NCBI RefSeq assembly: GCF_010993735.1
Contig: NZ_WQNI01000013.1
Span: forward strand, 124,001 to 188,000
DNA length: 64,000 nt
Reading direction: 5' to 3'
DNA from: Chelativorans alearensis
GTDB taxonomy: Bacteria > Pseudomonadota > Alphaproteobacteria > Rhizobiales > Rhizobiaceae
Below the pieces are notes generated by a model. It was not told where the DNA came from. It was given only the letters and a program-made list of their open reading frames with translations, and did no database searches. Position numbers and translations under genes: made by a program. This document shows positions 53,695 through 61,470 of this stretch, one piece after another (the stretch's first letter is position 1; each line of letters begins with the position of its first letter).

Positions 53695-55008
53695 ATGCTG
53701 GAAGAACTGAGAACACCTCATACCCGCTACGGCCGCAGCCTCCGGCTCGCCACGCTTATTCGGTTAAGATGGCTTGCCATCGTCGGTCAGAGTGCTGCCG
53801 TGCTGGTGGTGGCCTTCTGGTTGGGGTTCCCGCTGCCGGTGGGGCCGTGCTTCGTGCTGATCGCGGCTTCGGCCTGGCTCAACCTCTATCTCACCTTCCG
53901 CTTCCCCGCCTCGCACCTTCTGCCGCCGTTGTCGGCGCTTGCCATTCTCACCTTCGACGCCTTGCAGCTTGTCGGGCTCCTGTTCCTCACGGGCGGGCTC
54001 ACCAACCCCTTCTCGCTCCTGATGACGGTGCCGGTGGTGATCTCGGCCACCTCGCTGCCGCTCCTGTGGACCAGCCTTCTCGGGCTTTTCGTCATCGGGC
54101 TGGCGAGCCTGCTTGCCTTCTTCCACATGCCGCTGCCCTGGTACCCTGGCACCGAGCTTGCGATGCCCTTCCTCTACGTTGCGGGCATGTGGATCGCCGT
54201 TACCTCATCCATCACTTTCACCGGCATCTATGCCTATCGCGTGGCCGAGGAGGCGCGGCTGCTTGCCAACGCGCTGGCGGCGACGGAGCTGGTGCTGCAG
54301 CGAGAGCAGCATATCTCGGCGCTTGACGGGCTGGCGGCGGCGGCCGCGCATGAACTGGGAACGCCGCTGGCGACCATCGCGCTGGTGGCGCGCGAGATGG
54401 AAAAGGCACTCGGCCAGGATCCGCGCTACCAGGAGGATGTGACGCTCCTGCGCTCGCAGAGCGAGCGCTGCCGCGAGATCCTGAGACGATTGACCAGCCT
54501 TTCGTCGGAAGGCGAGGCGCATATGGCGCGGCTGCCGCTGACCTCGCTGATCGAGGAGACGGCGGCACCGCACCGCGATTTCGGTATCGACATCCGGCTG
54601 GAGCCCGGCGAGACGGAAGGGCCGGAGCCGGTTGGCCGGCGCAACCCCGGCGTCCTTTATGGGCTCGGCAACCTGATGGAGAACGCGGTCGACTTCGCGC
54701 GCGAGGTGGTGAGCGTCAAATGGTCCTGGGACGCCGAGACGGTGAGCATCTCCATTACCGACGACGGGCCGGGATTTCCCGCCGACATCATCGATCGTAT
54801 CGGCGAGCCGTACATGTCGCGCCGGCAGGCGAGCAGCTCCAGCGGCGGGTTGGGGCTGGGGCTGTTTATCGCCAAGACGCTTCTGGAGCGCTCGGGTGCG
54901 ACGATCGAATTCGCGAACGCCGGCGGCAAGGGCAAGGGGGCGACGGTGGAGGTTCGCTGGCCGCGCGAGCGGTTCCTGACGGCCGACGGTTCCTTTTCGT
55001 GGGGCTGA
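53695..55008 (+). CDS. regB: redox-sensing histidine kinase RegB/ActS
   Basis: Starting at ATG 53695 gives 437 aa beginning MLEELRTPHTRYGRSLRLAT; the ribosome site is weak. Six membrane helices carry the quinone-binding motif GGLTNPF at residues 100-106. The phosphorylated histidine is His219 in AAAAAHELGTPLATIAL, and Cys259 (SERCREIL), 40 residues later, corresponds to redox-active Cys265 of Rhodobacter RegB. The ATPase domain has NLMENAVDFA and GLGLGLFIAK. It senses quinone and oxygen state and phosphorylates RegA, encoded 59 bp downstream. Confidence 0.96.
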   Translation: MLEELRTPHTRYGRSLRLATLIRLRWLAIVGQSAAVLVVAFWLGFPLPVGPCFVLIAASAWLNLYLTFRFPASHLLPPLSALAILTFDALQLVGLLFLTGGLTNPFSLLMTVPVVISATSLPLLWTSLLGLFVIGLASLLAFFHMPLPWYPGTELAMPFLYVAGMWIAVTSSITFTGIYAYRVAEEARLLANALAATELVLQREQHISALDGLAAAAAHELGTPLATIALVAREMEKALGQDPRYQEDVTLLRSQSERCREILRRLTSLSSEGEAHMARLPLTSLIEETAAPHRDFGIDIRLEPGETEGPEPVGRRNPGVLYGLGNLMENAVDFAREVVSVKWSWDAETVSISITDDGPGFPADIIDRIGEPYMSRRQASSSSGGLGLGLFIAKTLLERSGATIEFANAGGKGKGATVEVRWPRERFLTADGSFSWG

Positions 55009-55067
55009 AAAGCTGGAAAAAAGCAACTCGCAGGGCTACATCTAGCCTCAAAAAGAGCGAGTGAACG

Positions 55068-55634
55068 ATGACCGAAGCAGCAACAGACCAGGCCGACACC
55101 ATTCCGGGCGAAGAGCGCTCCTTGCTCATTGTCGACGACGACCACCCCTTCCTGGTGCGGTTGGCGCGGGCGATGGAGGGCCGTGGGTTTGCGGTTGAGA
55201 CGGCGGAAACGGTGGCCGACGCACTCGCCAAGGTGAAGATCGCAGCGCCCGCCTTCGCCGTGGTCGACATGCGGCTGGGAGACGGCAACGGGCTCGACGT
55301 CGTCTCGGCCATCCGCGAGAAGCGCGAGGATGCGCGCGCCATCATCCTGACCGGGTACGGCAATATCGCTACCGCCGTGACGGCAGTGAAGCTGGGGGCG
55401 GTGGATTACCTTTCCAAGCCGGCGGACGCGGACGACATCTATGCGGCACTCACCCGCCAGCCCGACGAGAAGGCCGAGCCGCCGGAAAACCCGATGTCAG
55501 CCGACCGGGTGCGCTGGGAGCACATCCAGCGCGTCTACGAGATGTGCGACCGCAATGTGTCTGAGACGGCGCGACGGCTGAACATGCACCGGCGGACGCT
55601 GCAGCGGATATTGGCGAAGAGGGCGCCGCGGTAG
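55068..55634 (+). CDS. regA: response regulator RegA/ActR
   Basis: The 188-aa regulator has the receiver acidic pocket VDDDHPF, phosphoacceptor Asp67 in VVDMRLGDGNGLDV, and KPADADD. A proline-containing linker leads to a C-terminal Fis-type helix-turn-helix (CDRNVSETARRLNMHRRTLQRILAKR) that is nearly invariant among RegA proteins. With RegB it controls respiration, carbon, nitrogen and redox genes globally. A strong REP hairpin follows the gene. Confidence 0.97.
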   Translation: MTEAATDQADTIPGEERSLLIVDDDHPFLVRLARAMEGRGFAVETAETVADALAKVKIAAPAFAVVDMRLGDGNGLDVVSAIREKREDARAIILTGYGNIATAVTAVKLGAVDYLSKPADADDIYAALTRQPDEKAEPPENPMSADRVRWEHIQRVYEMCDRNVSETARRLNMHRRTLQRILAKRAPR

Positions 55635-55655
55635 GGGGAACGTGCGGAGCGCCCT

Positions 55656-55754
55656 CGTGGTTCGGCAAGCTCAGGGCTCACCACGCGTGCTTCTTTGACG
55701 TAAGCACCAAGCGCCCTCGTGGTTCGACAAGCTCACCATGAGGGCGCTTGGTGC
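55656..55754. repeat. REP cluster between regA and mmcB
   Basis: A partial REP at about 55658-55678 (CGCCCTCGTGGTTCGGCAAG) is followed by a full palindrome, 55704-55754, with perfect 15-base arms GCACCAAGCGCCCTC/GAGGGCGCTTGGTGC. The core matches the REP pair near lepA. It lies between convergent stops and may also end transcription from both sides. Confidence 0.88.
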
Positions 55755-55764
55755 CCACCTTTCC

Positions 55765-56265
55765 TCAAGCCCCCTCCCCGTCCAACATCGGTATCGGCAC
55801 GCCGGCGAGTTCGGCCGCCGTCAGGCGCGCCGCACCGGCACGGGCGAAGCGGAGCATCAGGGCCTTGCGGGTGGCCGGTGCCAGCCGGTGTTCCGGCGCC
55901 TCGCGCAGGATCTCTGCGCCGTAGCCGTCGGACAGGATGAAGCCGCAGTCTTCGGGGAAGATCTCCGTCGGCACTTCCGGATGGGAGGCGAAGAAGAAGC
56001 GGTCGGAGTGCAACCGATACTCCGGCCATTTGCGGTCGACCCTAAAGTCCTCGATCGACGACTTGATCTCGATGACCCAGATGTCGCCCCTGGCCGTCAG
56101 CGCTACGAGGTCGGCCCGGCGTCCGGTGGCGAGCGGCAGTTCCGGCAGAACGACCGAGCCCATCTCGGTGAGCAGGCGCTGCACACCGCGGCGGATGACC
56201 AGCGCGCGCTCGGACTGGCGGCCATCGGCCAGCGGGTTGGTGGGGACGGGCGAGACAATGGGCAT
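55765..56265 (-). CDS. mmcB: MmcB family putative DNA repair endonuclease
   Basis: ATG 56265 gives 166 aa starting MPIVSPVPTNPLADGRQSERAL. The centre has a PD-(D/E)XK-like layout, GRRADLVALTARGDIWVIEIKSS, with Asp and EIK as putative catalytic residues, followed by FFASHPEVPTEIFPEDCGFILSDGYGAEIL. This matches MmcB, a LexA-regulated alphaproteobacterial protein linked to mutagenesis and repair in Caulobacter. I see no clear SOS box upstream. Nuclease activity is inferred. Confidence 0.88.
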   Translation of the reverse strand: MPIVSPVPTNPLADGRQSERALVIRRGVQRLLTEMGSVVLPELPLATGRRADLVALTARGDIWVIEIKSSIEDFRVDRKWPEYRLHSDRFFFASHPEVPTEIFPEDCGFILSDGYGAEILREAPEHRLAPATRKALMLRFARAGAARLTAAELAGVPIPMLDGEGA

Positions 56266-56499
56266 GGGAGTGAGAATGCCAGTTATCGGCGGCGTGGAAA
56301 AGATCAGGCATGGCCGGCGATGCCGGCGATCGGGCGCAAAGGTGTTGCCAAATTGCAATAGAACATAAGCAAGCGCCCAGGGTATTGCGGGCGGATCAAA
56401 TGCTATCTTGGCAAACTGTTGACACCCACTTTAAGAAAGATGGCGAAAAACGGGTGTTTGTTTTGACGCCTGTGACGATTGGGGGATTGGATTCTTCTC

Positions 56500-57120
56500 A
56501 TGAAATTGAAGACGTTTTTTGCCGCCGCCGTGCTTGGCCTTTCGGCGGTGCTTGCGGGTTGCGCAGGCGGACCGGCGCAGCTGTTCACGTCCAACTATGG
56601 CGCGGTTACCGACGCCGGCTACCAGCTGCCGAGCGTGCCGATCACCAAGATACCGCGGCAGTATCACCGCCAGATCATCTCCTACGAGACGGACGAGAAG
56701 CCGGGCACCATCATTGTCGATACCAGGGAGAAGTTCCTCTACCTGGTGATGGAGGGCGGCAAGGCCATGCGCTACGGCATCGGCGTCGGGCGCGAGGGTT
56801 TTGAGTGGTCGGGGACGGCGCGCGTCGCCATGAAGCGCGAATGGCCGACCTGGACGCCGCCGGCACCGATGATCAAGCGTCAACCGGAATTGGCCAAGTG
56901 GCGCGGCGGCATGCCGCCCGGCCTGAGCAACCCGCTCGGCGCGCGCGCGCTCTACCTCTTCAACAAGGGCGGCGACACGGGCTATCGCCTGCACGGCACG
57001 CCGGAATGGCATTCCATCGGCAAAGCCATGTCCTCGGGCTGCATCCGGCTTCTGAACCAGGACATCATCGACCTTTACAACCGGACACAAATCGGTGCAA
57101 AAGTTATCGTGAAGGGATGA
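56500..57120 (+). CDS. L,D-transpeptidase lipoprotein (YkuD domain)
   Basis: ATG 56500 gives 206 aa with a lipoprotein signal (MKLKTFFAAAVLGLSAVLAGC). The YkuD domain (about 65-205) has the conserved glycine-rich entry GIGVGREGFEWSG and the catalytic cluster HGTPEWHSIGKAMSSGCIRLLNQD with His and the nucleophile Cys. These enzymes make 3-3 crosslinks in peptidoglycan or attach proteins to it; rhizobial genomes carry many copies. It is likely anchored to the outer membrane from the periplasmic side. A terminator follows 45 bp later. Confidence 0.93.
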   Translation: MKLKTFFAAAVLGLSAVLAGCAGGPAQLFTSNYGAVTDAGYQLPSVPITKIPRQYHRQIISYETDEKPGTIIVDTREKFLYLVMEGGKAMRYGIGVGREGFEWSGTARVAMKREWPTWTPPAPMIKRQPELAKWRGGMPPGLSNPLGARALYLFNKGGDTGYRLHGTPEWHSIGKAMSSGCIRLLNQDIIDLYNRTQIGAKVIVKG

Positions 57121-57164
57121 CGGAACCGTCTCGGCAATAGACGGGCCACACGGTGGCTACCGGG

Positions 57165-57195
57165 AAACCGGGTCTTCGGACCCGGTTTTCTTTTT
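57165..57195 (+). terminator. rho-independent terminator of L,D-transpeptidase gene
   Basis: AAACCGGGTC and GACCCGGTTT pair around a TTCG tetraloop and are followed by TCTTTTT. Confidence 0.93.
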
Positions 57196-57200
57196 AGATC

Positions 57201-57294
57201 GGATCATCGTTTCACGGTATCGATGATCCGAATTAACCCTTCGGTTGCCGCAGTTCCGGACGGAAAAACCGGTTTCCACTTTTCCTGGAACTGC
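57201..57294. repeat. composite intergenic palindrome, copy 2
   Basis: The first part is GGATCATCG/CGATGATCC (57201-57229); the second is GCAGTTCC ... GGAACTGC (57250-57294) enclosing GGAAAAACCGGTTTCC. The same two-part layout occurs at 58564-58656. It lies 7 bp past the nfu stop codon, between convergent genes. Confidence 0.85.
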
Positions 57295-57300
57295 TCCCGA

Positions 57301-57876
57301 TCAGCCGATCTCCACCTGCTCGACGTGCTGCACTTCGGGGATGAAGTGGTGCAGCAGGTTCTGAATGCCGTGTTTCAGCGTGGCCGTCGAGGACGGGCAG
57401 CCGGCACAGGCACCACGCATGTTCAGAAACACGGTGCCCTTCTCATAGCCGCGGAAGGTGATGTCGCCGCCATCCTGGGCGACAGCCGGGCGCACACGGG
57501 TTTCCAGGAGCTCCTTGATGGTGGCGACGATCTCCTCGTCGGCCGCGTCGTAGAACTCGCTGCCCTCCGGCGCCGGCATGCCTGCCTCGTTGGCGGCCAT
57601 GACCGGCTGGCCGGCCATGAAGTGCTCCATGATGGTGCCGAGGATGGCGGGCTTCAGATGCTGCCAGTCCGCGCCCTCCTTGCTGACGGTGACGAAATCG
57701 TAGCCGAAGAAGACGCCGGTCACGCCCGGCACCTCGAACAGACGGCCAGCGAGCGGCGAGGCGGCGCGGGCCGCCTCGGCATCGCGGAAATCCGCCGTGC
57801 CTTCTTCGAGGACCACCCGGCCCGGCAGGAACTTGAGCGTTGCGGGATTGGGGGTCGCTTCCGTCTGAATGAACAT
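57301..57876 (-). CDS. Nfu/NifU-like iron-sulfur scaffold protein
   Basis: The 191-aa protein has an Nfu N-terminal domain (MFIQTEATPNPATLKFLPGR, about 1-90) and a NifU C-terminal domain with VRPAVAQDGGDITF and the cluster-binding Cys157/Cys160 in CAGCPSST. Nfu proteins carry [4Fe-4S] clusters to target enzymes in the cytosol. The gene stands downstream of usp in the same direction, in the conserved glnD-murJ-trpS-usp-nfu neighbourhood of rhizobia. Confidence 0.96.
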   Translation of the reverse strand: MFIQTEATPNPATLKFLPGRVVLEEGTADFRDAEAARAASPLAGRLFEVPGVTGVFFGYDFVTVSKEGADWQHLKPAILGTIMEHFMAGQPVMAANEAGMPAPEGSEFYDAADEEIVATIKELLETRVRPAVAQDGGDITFRGYEKGTVFLNMRGACAGCPSSTATLKHGIQNLLHHFIPEVQHVEQVEIG

Positions 57877-57970
57877 CGGCGGGGTCTCTCCGTGGGCCGT
57901 TCTTTGGAATAATTCTAAAATAGGCCGAAATCCGGCCCGGTTCAAGCCGCATATGGTGTGTGGCGACGGC

Positions 57971-58462
57971 TCATGCCAGGCTTTCGATCTCCTCGTCCGA
58001 CAGGCTGTCGGGGACGACGGTAACGGGGATGGGAAAGGCCGCCCCCTTGCCGGAGATGGAGGAGACGAGCGGCCCCGGCCCTTCCTTGGCATTGCTGGCG
58101 GCAAGCACCAGGATGGCGATGTCCTGATCTTCTTCGATGAGTTTGTGGATCTCCTCGGCGGGCTTGCCCTCGCGGATGGCCAGTTCCGGCTCGACGCCGA
58201 TCGTTTCGCGAATTTTCGCGGCATAGGTGTCGAGCGCGGCGTTGGCGGCTGCCATGGCATCCTCGCGCATGATCTGCTCCACGCCCAGCCAGTGCTGGAA
58301 GTCGCCCGGCTCGATGATGAAGAGAAGGACGACGGAGCCGTTGGTGGAACGTGCCCGGCGGGCGGCGTAGGCCACAGCGCGCTCGCACTCGGGCGTGTCG
58401 TCGACGATGGCAAGGAACTTACGCTTGTGGCCGGCTTCCCGGCTCAGACGTTTGGAGACCAT
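57971..58462 (-). CDS. universal stress protein (UspA family)
   Basis: ATG 58462 gives 163 aa. The fold is shown by KFLAIVDDTPECERAVAYAARRA at the start, a middle IAILVLAASNAKEG and the late segment ISGKGAAFPIPVTVVPD. The ATP-binding glycine pattern of true ATP-binding Usps is only partly present. It probably acts as a cytosolic stress regulator. It is followed by nfu after 94 bp. Confidence 0.9.
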   Translation of the reverse strand: MVSKRLSREAGHKRKFLAIVDDTPECERAVAYAARRARSTNGSVVLLFIIEPGDFQHWLGVEQIMREDAMAAANAALDTYAAKIRETIGVEPELAIREGKPAEEIHKLIEEDQDIAILVLAASNAKEGPGPLVSSISGKGAAFPIPVTVVPDSLSDEEIESLA

Positions 58463-58563
58463 GCATGCCTCTTCTTCAAACGGGTGGAGCCTGCCCACCC
58501 GTGGCGCAATCTGCCACCGGCGGGGGCGGGCGGCAAGCCGCGTGTAGTTGTAGCTCTGGACCA

Positions 58564-58656
58564 GATCATCGCTTCATGAAATCGATGAACTGGCCCAACT
58601 TTTTGTTTTGTCGCAATTCCGGACGGAAAACCGGTTTCCACTTTTCCTGGAGTTGC
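58564..58656. repeat. composite intergenic palindrome, copy 3
   Basis: A GATCATCG...CGATGA part (58564-58588) is followed by GCAATTCC ... GGAGTTGC (58613-58656) with the inner palindrome GGAAAACCGGTTTCC. The end touches the trpS stop codon, so it may serve as the 3' hairpin of the trpS transcript. Confidence 0.85.
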
Positions 58657-58657
58657 T

Positions 58658-59740
58658 CTAGTCGGCCAGGAGCCCGATGATCTCGTGCACCTTTTTCATG
58701 GTGGCCTCGGCGCGGGCGCCGGCGCGCTCGCCGCCGTCGCGCAGGACGGCGTCGACATAGGCCGGATCGGCCGAGATGCGGCGCATCTCGGCGTTGATCG
58801 GCGCCAGCTTCTCGACCGCCAGTTCGGCGAGGGCCGGCTTGAAATCGGAGAACTGGCGGCCGCCGAACTCCGCAATCACCGTGTCGCGCGGGACGCCGGC
58901 AAGGGCGGCATAGATGCCCACAAGGTTTTCGGCCTCGGGGCGCCCGGCGAGGCCTTCAAGGTCGCCCGGCAGGGGATTGGGGTCCGTCTTGGCCTTCTTG
59001 ATCTTGCGGGCGATGGCATCGGCGTCGTCGGACAGGTTGATGCGCGAGAGGTCCGATGGGTCGGACTTCGACATCTTCTTGGTGCCGTCGCGCAAGCTCA
59101 TGACGCGGGTGGCCGGGCCCTCGATGAGCGGCTCGGTAAGCGGGAAGAAGCCGTTGACGCGCTCCTCGCCCACGTCCATCTCCACACCGTAGCCGAGGGC
59201 CGCGATACGCTTCGAGAAGTCATTGTTGAATTTCTGGGCGATGTCGCGGGCCAGCTCCAGATGCTGCTTCTGGTCCTCGCCCACCGGCACGTGGGTGGCA
59301 CGGTAGAGCAGGATGTCGGCGGCCATCAGGCTCGGATAGGCGAGCAGGCCGAGGGAGGCGTTCTCGCGGTCCTTGCCGGCCTTGTCCTTGAACTGGGTCA
59401 TCCGGTTCATCCAGCCGATGCGGGCGACGCAGTTGAAGATCCAGGCAAGCTCGGCGTGCTGAGGCACACGGGACTGATTGAAGATGATGTTCTTCTTCGG
59501 GTCGAGGCCGCTGGCGAGGTAGGCGGCGGCGATGGCGCGCGTCTGATCGGCCAGGTCGTCGTGAACCAGGGTGGCGGTCAGGGAATGGAGGTCGACGACG
59601 CAGTAGATGCACTCGTAGACATCCTGCAGGGCGACGAACTTCTGCAGGGCACCAAGGTAATTGCCGAGGTGGAGGTTGCCCGTGGGCTGCACTCCGGAAA
59701 AGACGAGCTGCCTGAACTCACTCACCTTAAACTCACTCAT
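58658..59740 (-). CDS. trpS: tryptophanyl-tRNA synthetase
   Basis: The 360-aa class I synthetase has the HIGH-equivalent GNLHLGN, the binding segment [34 protein letters not shown] and the KMSKS loop [10 protein letters not shown]. Length fits the family. It charges tRNA-Trp. Its position after murJ (67 bp gap) is standard for Rhizobiales. Confidence 0.98.
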   Translation of the reverse strand: MSEFKVSEFRQLVFSGVQPTGNLHLGNYLGALQKFVALQDVYECIYCVVDLHSLTATLVHDDLADQTRAIAAAYLASGLDPKKNIIFNQSRVPQHAELAWIFNCVARIGWMNRMTQFKDKAGKDRENASLGLLAYPSLMAADILLYRATHVPVGEDQKQHLELARDIAQKFNNDFSKRIAALGYGVEMDVGEERVNGFFPLTEPLIEGPATRVMSLRDGTKKMSKSDPSDLSRINLSDDADAIARKIKKAKTDPNPLPGDLEGLAGRPEAENLVGIYAALAGVPRDTVIAEFGGRQFSDFKPALAELAVEKLAPINAEMRRISADPAYVDAVLRDGGERAGARAEATMKKVHEIIGLLAD

Positions 59741-59807
59741 GGAGAAATCCTGAAGATCCGAATGGCGCTTTTGCGCGTGGGGCTTATGGACGAGGCGGCG
59801 GGCGCAA

Positions 59808-61370
59808 TCAAGCCCCGCGGCGCCTCATCGCCGCCCTTAGCTCCGTGCGGTCGACGGCACCCGTGAGGACGGCGAGGGCGAGATAGGTGATCACTGCTGC
59901 GGCAACGACGAACAGCACCGCCGCGGCGCGCAGAGGCAGGGCGGCGCCTTGCTGCGGGGCGAGGAGCACCGCGTCAAGGCCATAGGCGACGCCGCCCATG
60001 AGGGCGCTGGAGACGAGGATCATGACGATGCGGCGGCTGGTGACGGCCGACGGGCGGAAATCGTTGCGCCGCCACAAGGTGCCGGCGAGCAGGACGACGT
60101 TGACCCAGGACGAGAGGGAGGTGGCGAGCGCGATGGCGACGTGGCCGTAGAGCGGGAAGAGCACGAGGCTGAGTGCGATGTTGACGACGACGGTGACGAG
60201 CGAGAACCACATCGGCGTCTTCATATCCTCGCGGGCGAAGAAGCCGGGCTGGAAAACCTTGGTTAGCACATAGGCCGGCAAGCCGGAGGCGAAGGCGGCA
60301 AGGGCGGCGGCGGTCATCTGCGTGTCGAGGGCGGTGAACTCGCCGCGCTCGTAGAGGAGGCCGACGATGGGAGCGGGCATGACCATGAGCCCCACCGCGG
60401 CCGGCACGGTAAGGCCGAGAGCGAATTCCAGGGAGCGGTTCTGCAGGTGCTGCGCATCGGCAAGGTCACCGGCCTTCAGCGAGCGCGAAAGCTCCGGCAG
60501 GAGCACCACGCCGACGGCGATGCCGATGACGCCGAGGGGGAGCTGGTTGATGCGGTCGGCGAAGTTGAGGAGCGCGATCGCCTTGTCCTGGACGGAAGCT
60601 ATGATCTGACCGACGAGCAGGTTGATCTGCATGATGCCGCCGGTGACGAGCGCCGGCGCCATCAGCACCAGCAGGCGGCGCACGGCGGGGGTGAGGCGGG
60701 GCACATGCAAGCGTATGGTGAAGCCGGCGCGGCGCACGGCGACGACGAGGATGAGAAGCTGGGCGATGCCGGAGGCAAAGACGCCCCAGGCGAGCCACAG
60801 GCCGGTGGTGCGCGCCGGCAACTCCACTGAGAGCGCGGTGGCCAGCACCGCGATGAGGATGACGTTGAGGAGCACCGGGGCAAGGGCTGCAAGGAAGAAC
60901 TTGCGCATGGCGTTCATGACGCCCGACAGCATGGCCACCAGCGACATGAAGAGAAGATAGGGGAACATGACGCGCGTCATGACGACCGTGAGGTCAAACT
61001 TTTCCGGCGTGTCGGCGAAGCCCGGCGCCACGATGGTGGCGACCAGGAAGGGCATGAAGATCATGGCGAGCGCCGAGAGCGCCAGAAGGGCTGTCAGCAG
61101 GACGGCCAGCACGTCCTCGCCGAACTTCCTTGCCGCCTCCATGCCGCCGCCCTCCAACTCCTTGGAGAAGAGCGGGATGAAGGCGGTGTTGAAGGCACCT
61201 TCGGCAAAGAGACGACGGAAGAGATTGGGGAAGCGGAAGGCGGCGTAGAAGGCATCGGTGACGGGGCCGGCGCCAAGCGCGGCGGCCACCAGCGCCTCAC
61301 GGGCGAAGCCGAGAATGCGGCTTGCCATGGTAGCGCTGCCGACGCTGGCGAATTTGGCGATGAGGCTCAT
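59808..61370 (-). CDS. murJ: lipid II flippase MurJ
   Basis: ATG 61370 gives 520 aa with about 14 membrane helices, starting [29 protein letters not shown]. The substrate-cavity segment [19 protein letters not shown] is characteristic of MurJ/MviN. It moves lipid II across the inner membrane for peptidoglycan synthesis. In-frame sequence upstream of this ATG has no family character. Confidence 0.97.
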   Translation of the reverse strand: MSLIAKFASVGSATMASRILGFAREALVAAALGAGPVTDAFYAAFRFPNLFRRLFAEGAFNTAFIPLFSKELEGGGMEAARKFGEDVLAVLLTALLALSALAMIFMPFLVATIVAPGFADTPEKFDLTVVMTRVMFPYLLFMSLVAMLSGVMNAMRKFFLAALAPVLLNVILIAVLATALSVELPARTTGLWLAWGVFASGIAQLLILVVAVRRAGFTIRLHVPRLTPAVRRLLVLMAPALVTGGIMQINLLVGQIIASVQDKAIALLNFADRINQLPLGVIGIAVGVVLLPELSRSLKAGDLADAQHLQNRSLEFALGLTVPAAVGLMVMPAPIVGLLYERGEFTALDTQMTAAALAAFASGLPAYVLTKVFQPGFFAREDMKTPMWFSLVTVVVNIALSLVLFPLYGHVAIALATSLSSWVNVVLLAGTLWRRNDFRPSAVTSRRIVMILVSSALMGGVAYGLDAVLLAPQQGAALPLRAAAVLFVVAAAVITYLALAVLTGAVDRTELRAAMRRRGA

Positions 61371-61470
61371 GGGTTGGGGGTTCCGGTTGGATGGAAAGGT
61401 CGGCGCGAGGGGGCGCCTACATCTGCAAGCATGTTTGCTTCCACCTAAAACTTCCCTTCGCCTGCCCACC

